Assembly (NCBI GenBank): GCA_037042185.1
Contig: JAXQJY010000033.1
Location: 558,001 to 622,000 of the forward strand
DNA: 64,000 bases
Origin: Sordariomycetes sp. S80-01Y
Lineage: Eukaryota; Ascomycota; Sordariomycetes
Reading direction: 5' to 3'
The notes beneath the pieces are model-generated. The model did not search any database. It was not told the origin of the DNA and saw only the letters and a list, made by a program, of their open reading frames with translations. Positions 57,381 to 64,000 of the stretch are shown here, in pieces; position 1 is the stretch's first letter; each line of letters starts with the position of its first letter. Made by a program: the position numbers and the translations under genes.

Positions 57381-58589
57381 TTACAAGAAGAAGAGGGCGG
57401 CAAGAGCCACGACTCCAAGACCGGTAGTGGCCTTGGAGGCTCCAGCAATAGGGACTTGCTGAGGAGGAGGAGGGATGGGCTGCGTGACGTTGCCAACGGG
57501 GGTGGGCTTCTGGGGAACAGGCTGAGGAGCCTGGGGGATCGGCTGGGGGGCAGGCTGTTGAGGAGAGGGAGCCTGAGGAGCGGGAGCCTGAGGAGCGGGC
57601 GCCTGAGGAGCAGGAGCTTGAGGAGCAGGAGCTTGAGGGGCTGGCTGAGGAGCCTGGGGAATAGGCTGGGGAGCAGGAGCCTGAGGAGCGGGTTGGTGGG
57701 GAGCAGGCTGCTGGGGAGCGGGAGCCTGGGGGGCAGGCTGGGGCTGCTGAGGGATAGGCTGAGGCTGCTGAGGAACAGGCTGAGGCTGGGGTACGGGAAC
57801 AGGCAGGACCGGCGGGCAAGGGGCCTGAGGGGGGCAGGGACCCTGAGGAGGACAGGGTGCCTGAGGAGGGCAGGGAGCCGGAGTAGGAATAGTGATATTG
57901 CGGATGGGAGGAGTGACGACCGGGTGAGGAGCGGGCGCATAGGTCGGGATGGTGACGTTCCGGATAGGAGGAACGATCGTAGTCGGCTTAACGACCTCCT
58001 GGACCACGGTGGTGGGGCGTTCCTCAACAATGGTCGACGGACAGATGACCTCCTCCACGACGGTGGTGGGGTTGACGATCTCCTCAACGATGGTCTCCTT
58101 CTCCACGATGATCTCGACCTCCTCCTCTACGCAGCATTCTTCGTTCTTGGGAGGCTTGATCTTGAAGAGCTCGACCTCTACGTTGTCCTGCTGCTCCTCG
58201 CACTCAGGACCATGGCAAGGCTTCTGGGGCTTGCAATGCCAACACCCAGGCTCGGCCCAGCTGTGGCACTCATGGCAGGGGCGCTCGCACTCGTAGCAGT
58301 CGTCAGGCTTGGGGCAGGGGCAAGGCTTGGGGTGCTTCTCAAGCTCCTCAACCTCGACGACGTCGTTCTCCTGGTTCTTGTTGTCGATCTCGAGCTGGAA
58401 ACCCTCCTCAGGGTCCTCGGGGTCGTTGCCGCCAAGACGATCGACCTCGACATCGGCCTCCTGCTGGGTTGAGCTCTCGCTGCTGTCGCCAAACAGAGGC
58501 TTGAGGGAGAAGGGCTTCTCGGAGCGCTTGATGGCGTGGGCGGATGCGCCAGCCACGAAGGCGGCAGTGATCAAAGTATTGGCACGCAT
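57381..58589 (-). CDS. Proline-rich repeat GPI-type cell wall protein
   Basis: Single exon, 402 residues. A signal peptide (MRANTLITAAFVAGASAHA) comes first, followed by an acidic stretch and a cysteine cluster (CPCPKPDDCYECERPCHECH and following, about 14 Cys in 45 residues including a CC pair). A valine/threonine segment repeats VVEE/VVQE, and two near-identical PPIRN(V/I)TIPT blocks follow. A long (P-A-P-Q)-type repeat covers roughly residues 235-370. The C-terminus GASKATTGLGVVALAALFFL is a GPI-type tail. Both the signal and the tail resemble those of the protein at 45027. The PAPQ repeat is close to perfect at DNA level (about 57520-57830), so its length may vary between strains. A wall structural or surface role is inferred; the Cys cluster could be crosslinked. 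Confidence 0.85.
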   Translation of the reverse strand: MRANTLITAAFVAGASAHAIKRSEKPFSLKPLFGDSSESSTQQEADVEVDRLGGNDPEDPEEGFQLEIDNKNQENDVVEVEELEKHPKPCPCPKPDDCYECERPCHECHSWAEPGCWHCKPQKPCHGPECEEQQDNVEVELFKIKPPKNEECCVEEEVEIIVEKETIVEEIVNPTTVVEEVICPSTIVEERPTTVVQEVVKPTTIVPPIRNVTIPTYAPAPHPVVTPPIRNITIPTPAPCPPQAPCPPQGPCPPQAPCPPVLPVPVPQPQPVPQQPQPIPQQPQPAPQAPAPQQPAPHQPAPQAPAPQPIPQAPQPAPQAPAPQAPAPQAPAPQAPAPQAPSPQQPAPQPIPQAPQPVPQKPTPVGNVTQPIPPPPQQVPIAGASKATTGLGVVALAALFFL

Positions 58590-59344
58590 CGTGACTATGG
58601 GAATAGAGCACGAGGATGATTGATGTGTGATGCCTACTTTGAGTTAATGGAGGAGCGTAAGTTTCTGTGACCATAGAAGAGGGCGACTTCTCCTAAATAT
58701 GGGAAAATGACAGCAAGGCATGCTTAGGGTGGCTCACCAGGAGCACGAAGCTTTTGGGGCTCGGGGCATAAAGTTGCTGAGGTTTCTCCCCGAGCGACGG
58801 TCCAAAGTATGGGCAAAGTCATGTATTTTAGCCCACATCGTTACTCGACGTGAATGAGCCATCTTGCCTTCGAAATATAAATTCCGGCCCCGGAGCTTGC
58901 CGACATATCGTGATGGGCTTAGGAAGCCAGGCGGACTGTTTCTGTCGCGAACGAGTGCAGAACGTGAGCCGCTCGGCTCCGAAGAGAGTAAGATGCTGTC
59001 CGTGCGGAGGTTAAAGCCCTGGACAACGTTTAACCGCGGAGTCATAAGTTTACACGTAGCGCGCGGACCCAATGCAAATACTACGCAAAACTGTGAGATT
59101 TGAAGCTGAGACAATAAGTCGGAAGAGGGGTTTGTTGAGAACGACGCTCTGCTGGAATCCAATTTCTGTGTCCTTGAAAACTATAACCACAAAGCAGGGG
59201 TAGAGCCGAGTGGCACAAACAAGGGACAATGCTCGCTACGTGAGATCAAAGTCGCGCGTCGACTCCATCTGGTTGGATAAGATTCCCTCCTTTTGTCACC
59301 AAACATGCGCATGGCCTAAGTAGGCTGGATACCGTCGGACCCTC
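58590..59344. other. Intergenic region, GPI-type gene upstream / ORM 3' end
   Basis: About 750 bp: promoter of the minus-strand wall protein at its left and the ORM 3' flank at its right. No gene is supported. Confidence 0.5.
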
Positions 59345-60032
59345 TCACTCATCGGGAAGTCCGGAGAAGAGTCCGAACCGCATACGATGGGACTAGACTT
59401 GGTCAGCGAGATATTCCGACGAGGCTGTACACGTGCCGACTCGGCCCAGGCAACTCTCTGGCGCTGGTGAGTACTTACAAAAGGGAGCTTGGGGATGACA
59501 ACCCCCAGAACAGCCAGGAAGTTGATGACAAAATATGCCAAATCGTAATGTGTGTAATGCGTGCTCAGGAGAAACAGGACGATAGGCACGCTCAGTAGGA
59601 ACTTTTTAGTTGGCGTGTACTGAGCCCCGTTATCGATCTGCTCCCACATATTGAGGTTGTCGAAGGCCCCGCTGTTAAACTCAAAGGGCACACCGCGGAC
59701 ATAGTGGAACATGATGTACGAGCCAAACATGTAGGTGAGGTTGGTCAAGGTCCACGATGTCTCCTGAGAGACGCCGGGAACGACGTCAAAGAAGATCTTG
59801 GCGCATGCTATCAGGACAATGTGGATAGTCCAAGCTCCTATTGTGCTCAGTTAGCCGCTATTCGTCACAAGCCGACGTGAGTCGTACCCTTGGCGTTGGT
59901 CCAATTGGCATTCAAATTCGGCAGCGCTGCTTGATCGCTGATCTGCTCGAGGGTCTCGGGTGGCTCGTGGTAGACCTGGAGGATACTGCTAGATCTCCTC
60001 CTACGGGCGCCAGAGTTGTTTCGGTCGGCCAT
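59345..60032 (-). CDS. ORM1: ORMDL-family regulator of sphingolipid synthesis
   Basis: ER membrane protein that binds and restrains serine palmitoyltransferase. Three exons (60032-59888, 59837-59479, 59392-59345) give 183 residues. Conserved blocks: LNANWTNAKGAWTIHIV, FDVVPGVSQETSWTLTNL, FHYVRGVPFEFNSGAFD, NMWEQIDNGAQYTPTKKFL and STHYTHYDLAYF, ending PKLPF joined by the last intron to SHRMRFGLFSGLPDE. That 48-nt last exon was found because the family always continues SHR(L/M)R after PKLPF; without the splice the frame runs on into unrelated sequence. The N-terminal tail carries RRRRSSSILQ, a match to the Ser cluster that Ypk1-type kinases phosphorylate in yeast Orm1/2 to release inhibition. 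Similar control is likely here. Confidence 0.94.
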
Positions 60033-61788
60033 GTCGAGGTAAACGCTCCCGCCTCGCGAAGGGCGTTGAGGATCGTTGCCCGCGTCGAAGGTGACGGTGC
60101 GCTGGAGGAGGATTGGGGAAGACAGCTTGGCGGTATTGCTGGGGATGTCGTTGGAAGGAGTCTGGTCAAGCACGAGGGCTCGAGTCCGGAGTACCGACTC
60201 GGATGTGTGCTTGCGTGATGTTCGGCTTGTTTCCACGGGCGGGGGCTTCGCAGCGAGAGCGTCTCGACGAGGTACTAAGTGTGAAGTAAAGTCTTGGTAA
60301 GACGGATGCCTATTGCGACGTCGCTTAGACCGAAGAAGTCGGTATCGTCGTTGGGGGGGAACGTGAAAGGCCAGCTGCCCCTGATGATGTCAAGAACTGG
60401 TGGAACGATGGGCGGAGGTGGAGATGAGGGTGGCAACGCGGTGAGGAATTGAGGGACTGCGGATAAGTGAGCAGAACAGCAACGGCGGCGGCGCCTGAGC
60501 GACAACGGCTGATGTAGCGGCGAAGGCGCGTCGTTTGGGGTTGACGAGCTCGACAAAGGGATGGATGTTGGGAAATATTTGGTGATGGTCGAAGCTGCAG
60601 ATGCCCAGAGATCTGGACGCACCTCAGAGCAGGCCCGGGGACTCAGGGCAGGGCCTCAGGCATGGTCACGGTAAGATGACAGCGGAACCCTTAGAGCCGG
60701 GCGGCCAATCAGCGGCGGGGTCTCTCCGAATTGACCCCATCGGGGTTATAGGGGACCAAGCGGGTTTCCAGCGGGGTGCGACCACTGAAATGAGCTCTCC
60801 AGTGCGACCTCGGGACTCTAGCATATCGTCGCACCAGCACTAAAAGGTTCTCGAATCTCGTAATGGCGCTGACGACGCATGTCGCGTGCCAATGATGGCT
60901 GTGCACACGGGGATGATAGGCTGCACTTGGAAGGGTGTCTCGTGAGCTCGTGATTTTGCGAAGCTAAGCTCTGGGAGATTCCAGACATTGTCTCTGCCCG
61001 GGTGGTTTGAGCCGAGATGCGCGTCCGCCCGTTAGCCGCAAATGGGGCAATAGCTGGAGATCGCTGCCACTCCTCGTAGATCGGCTCCGAGTATCCTGCA
61101 GGGAAAGCAGCATATCTGGGACACTTAGGTTTCGTTTAACAGGCGCCTGCACGCAACTCATCGAAGGTCAGGAAGAGCTCGACAGCTCGCTCGGTTGCTC
61201 AACAGAAGCACCTCACTCCCCACCCTCTGAGTTATTCCTGGCAACAACTTAGCGTGGACGTGGACATGGCAGAGACTGCGAGATTGGACGGGACTTTCGG
61301 GCGCAGGGTCTTCCGGATTCCAGGTTAATCCTCGGGAGCTGACATTCGACCTCCACAGTCTTTACTGCGTAGCTGATTGGTTGTACTTTCTAGGTTTTCA
61401 ACTTACCTGCATCTCACACGCGTTTCTTTGTTCATCGTAAGGGCTTGGAGAAGCAATCTTATATTTTTCAACTACGACGCATCACCCTCGCAAACTTCGG
61501 AGCGCCCAAGAAAGCGTCTGAACCTCGATCTGGGTAGTCATTCCATCTCGAGGCCTGCGCAAACTCATATCAGTCGCGCGTCACGGTTTATCTCGCAGGC
61601 ACGCTTAAAACTAACTGGGCGCTCACCTTAATGATTTTCATCCAGGCGAGGCTGTTAACCACTTGAGTGCACCGATTGCGCTCTCGTCACCTCTCCGGCG
61701 GACGTGTAGTGTCACAGTTCCATCAGCTGAACCCGCTCCTGTCAAGCGCGCCCAAGACCTCACGTGCACCAGGTACGCTCGTCTCAGC
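60033..61788. promoter_or_regulatory. Divergent region ORM / zinc-knuckle gene
   Basis: 1.75 kb between two divergent start codons. The frame upstream of ORM stays open for about 70 codons but has no ATG. The right end contains a short upstream ORF (61631-61666). No other gene is supported. Confidence 0.5.
61631..61666 (+). promoter_or_regulatory. Upstream ORF before the zinc-knuckle gene
   Basis: An ATG at 61631 opens a frame of 11 codons (MIFIQARLLTT) and a stop, ending about 120 nt before the main start. If the transcript starts upstream of it, it could lower translation of the main frame. Transcription start is unknown. Confidence 0.35.
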
Positions 61789-63615
61789 ATGGCCTCACCT
61801 CAGGCTGGAGAGGAGTTCGGAGACGTCATCGATCTCACTTCTGGTGATGAAAACACACCTCGCAGAAAACGCTCTTTTCAAGAGTCCCTCAGCGGAGATT
61901 CGAACAACAGCTCCAAGTCCATCCCCCCCTCGAAGCGCGCCAAAACAATATCTGACTCTGGCTTGGAGCCCGTTCACACACCCGTGAGCGTCGAGGAGGG
62001 CGAAGTTGATCAGTCGCAAGGCTCGACGGCTGAATCCAGCATACAGCAGCAGAAGGCCGTGGGTGATGACCCGGCCGGGTCCAAAGACTGCTCATGGCCC
62101 GGGTGTATAGACCCTGCGAGGAATATAAAGGCTGTATTTGACCACGGTCAAGCAGACTTATTCAAACAAGGTTCAATCGATCTCCGGCTTCCCACTTTCA
62201 ATCAGAAGCGGGAAAAGGGATCCTGGGACGAGAGGTTCGAGGACTGGGTTGCAGTTTTCGCCGCTCACAATCCAGCTCACTCAGCTGGAGCTGAGACGGT
62301 CTTGCAAGCTTACTACTCCATGTTGACAAAGACTGTTGACAAAAAGAAGCACAAAAAGGCCAAGGCAGCTGCAAAAGCGGCTCTTGACTCTGGCTCGCTC
62401 AAGAGGATGCTTGAGGAAGGCTGGGGCAAGATGGCGAGCGATCCCCAGATCTCTGCGGACCCTGGCCCGCCTTCACAAGATACAGCAGCGAAGAAGGTTG
62501 TTACCGTGGCCAGTGACGATGAGAGCGAGCGAGAATATGAGCCCCAATTCTCGAAGGAGCCCCAGCAAGCCGACGACTCGCGACAAACATCACACGCCAA
62601 GTTGGCGGAGAGAGGCGATGCGGCCGCCACACATAGCCAATTGGACACATCCAATGGCGTTCCAGTCATCTCCGACGCGACGGATGAGGCGACAGCTCAG
62701 CTGCAGCTCAAGTACTTCCCGTCTGCCGCAGACCCGCGTCGCATGTGTCTATTCTGTGGTGGCGAAGGACACGTCGCGGCGCACTGCTCGGACGTGGCTT
62801 GTAGGTTCTGCACCAGTCATGGCCATTCGGCCTATTCATGTCCAACGCGTGTGAGATGCAAGAAGTGCCGACAGCTTGGTCACGATGCCTCCTCATGTAC
62901 TGAGAAGCTTGCCTTGTCCAAAGAAGAGGGCCTCGCCTGCTGCTTTTGCAATGCGACAGATCATCTGGAGGGCGAGTGTACCGCTGTGTGGAGATCATTC
63001 GTGCCAGATGACAAAACCATCAGCAAAGTAGCGGTCATCGTTCCTTCGTGCTCCTTATGTGGTACCATAGCACACTACGCTTCCGACTGCGCCAAGCATC
63101 GCGGGCTCAAGAATCCGACGTGGCAGCTGGCGAATCGAGATCGATACGTCGACAACAACACCAAGGTTCAGTGCATTGAAGCCGAGGCAGCCATGAACGG
63201 AAAGTCGAAGCAGTCACGTGGCGAAGAGCTCCAGATCCGTGGACAAGCTGCGCGGAGGAGCCACAATGTCCATTTCTCAGAGAGCGATGATTCGGAGACC
63301 GAGTTTCTCGGGAACAAACCAGTCAAGAAAAGCGGATTAGGAAACATCCGAATGTCGAGCAACATCCAGATGCCCCCAGACATGACCAATGGCCGCCAAC
63401 GCGCGCCCCCTGGCCAGCCGCCTCTACCTCCAGGACCCCCGCCAACAGGACGAGGGCATGCGCTTCCGCCAAAGCCACCATCCAACCGGGCGCCGCACCC
63501 AAATTCTGGCCGTAGAGACGTTTCATTTGATTCTGGTCGCGGTGGACGGGGTGGAGGTGGTGGGAGGGGAGGACGAGGACGAGGCAGAGGAAGGGGCAGA
63601 GGGGGCAGGAACTGA
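61789..63615 (+). CDS. Zinc-knuckle protein, Air1/Air2-like (TRAMP complex)
   Basis: Single exon, 608 residues from the ATG at 61789 (MASPQAGEEFGDVIDLTS). The N-terminal part is disordered and Ser/acid-rich, with basic nuclear-type patches (PRRKRS, PSKRAK). In the middle are five CCHC-like zinc knuckles: CLFCGGEGHVAAHC, CRFCTSHGHSAYSC, CKKCRQLGHDASSC, CCFCNATDHLEGEC and CSLCGTIAHYASDC. Five consecutive knuckles are the mark of Air1/Air2, the RNA-binding subunits that bring Trf4 poly(A) polymerase and Mtr4 to nuclear RNAs for exosome decay. The C-terminus has a Pro-rich segment and an RGG/RG-rich tail, also seen in Air-type and other RNA-binding proteins. The protein is longer than yeast Air2 (344 residues), chiefly in its disordered ends. 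Confidence 0.82.
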   Translation: MASPQAGEEFGDVIDLTSGDENTPRRKRSFQESLSGDSNNSSKSIPPSKRAKTISDSGLEPVHTPVSVEEGEVDQSQGSTAESSIQQQKAVGDDPAGSKDCSWPGCIDPARNIKAVFDHGQADLFKQGSIDLRLPTFNQKREKGSWDERFEDWVAVFAAHNPAHSAGAETVLQAYYSMLTKTVDKKKHKKAKAAAKAALDSGSLKRMLEEGWGKMASDPQISADPGPPSQDTAAKKVVTVASDDESEREYEPQFSKEPQQADDSRQTSHAKLAERGDAAATHSQLDTSNGVPVISDATDEATAQLQLKYFPSAADPRRMCLFCGGEGHVAAHCSDVACRFCTSHGHSAYSCPTRVRCKKCRQLGHDASSCTEKLALSKEEGLACCFCNATDHLEGECTAVWRSFVPDDKTISKVAVIVPSCSLCGTIAHYASDCAKHRGLKNPTWQLANRDRYVDNNTKVQCIEAEAAMNGKSKQSRGEELQIRGQAARRSHNVHFSESDDSETEFLGNKPVKKSGLGNIRMSSNIQMPPDMTNGRQRAPPGQPPLPPGPPPTGRGHALPPKPPSNRAPHPNSGRRDVSFDSGRGGRGGGGGRGGRGRGRGRGRGGRN

Positions 63616-64000
63616 TTGGCTACTGCGAGACTTCAAGATGATCTGTGGTTACATGCTTGCTAGATGATACAGGGATCGTGGGCTCACGGCACTGTTTTCT
63701 CGAGCGTATATGACAAGTAGCCCTTCTCGGCCGTGGAGTCAGTCGCGCAAAGGAGTGCAGCCAGAGCCGGTGGAAAGAACACACGGTGTTTTGAACAGGA
63801 CCCCTGACATGTCTCGAGCTTGCGAGGCCGGACAAGGCTCTTAACGCGACGAAGGTAGCAAGCCCGGTCGCAAAATCTGCTAGAAGCCATTATATGTGAC
63901 GTAGCAATCATCAACGACTGGCCGAGGCAGCTCTAGTTGATCTGCAGCTAGACACGGAACGAAACACAGACTCAAGGCACCTGGTCCACCTCCCCAACCA
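63616..64000. other. 3' flank of the zinc-knuckle gene
   Basis: No gene supported up to the window edge. Minus-strand frames at 63620-63914 have no motif. Confidence 0.5.

Noticed and set aside
57456-58472. 338-codon open frame antisense to the PAPQ wall protein
   Set aside because: Low-complexity Arg/Leu/Gly product of the repeat read backwards. The sense frame has a signal peptide and GPI-type tail.

Overview
The window is nuclear DNA of a filamentous ascomycete (Pezizomycotina). The evidence is protein-coding genes broken by short introns (about 45-100 nt) with fungal GTAAGT/GTGAGT-like donors, plus an intron-containing Pol III tRNA-Val, a fungal-type Mediator MED1, an Mrc1/Claspin protein, an ORMDL protein, a DUF3405 protein and a SUR7/PalI protein. 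Dothideomycetes is my best guess at class, from overall protein style only, with low confidence. Exon boundaries were worked out by hand from splice signals, frame and remembered family conservation. No transposable element, virus-like element, rRNA or CRISPR was recognised.

Layout. 0-8.5 kb is dense housekeeping: the tail of an LRR/F-box-like gene, a YchF-type GTPase with a 10-nt exon, glutamine-dependent NAD+ synthetase with an 18-nt exon, tRNA-Val(AAC), mitochondrial Met-tRNA formyltransferase and an unrecognised nuclear-looking protein. 9.5-16.6 kb holds a DUF3405 type II membrane protein and a two-LIM paxillin-like protein. A 4.5-kb gene-free stretch precedes INO1 (inositol-3-phosphate synthase), followed by MRC1 (replication checkpoint mediator) and a second, base-identical tRNA-Val(AAC) in opposite orientation.

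28-41 kb looks less GC-rich by eye and forms a metabolic neighbourhood. It contains an unknown protein, an FAD amine oxidase of the fructosyl-amine/saccharopine/sarcosine oxidase family with a C-terminal SRL, and P5C dehydrogenase and proline dehydrogenase transcribed divergently from one promoter. These are followed by a conserved fungal protein of unknown function, a Rieske oxygenase of the choline monooxygenase/stachydrine demethylase type and a small secreted six-cysteine protein. Read together, the Rieske enzyme, amine oxidase, PRODH and P5CDH could form a route from an N-methylated proline (proline betaine) via N-methylproline and proline to glutamate. This is my inference and the most interesting feature of the window.

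41-64 kb alternates long gene-free stretches with a Ser/Thr/Pro-rich GPI-type wall protein, a small hypothetical, MED1, a conserved protein with a GC-AG intron, a SUR7/PalI membrane protein, a proline-rich GPI-type wall protein, the sphingolipid regulator ORM and a five-CCHC zinc-knuckle protein resembling Air1/Air2 of the TRAMP complex.
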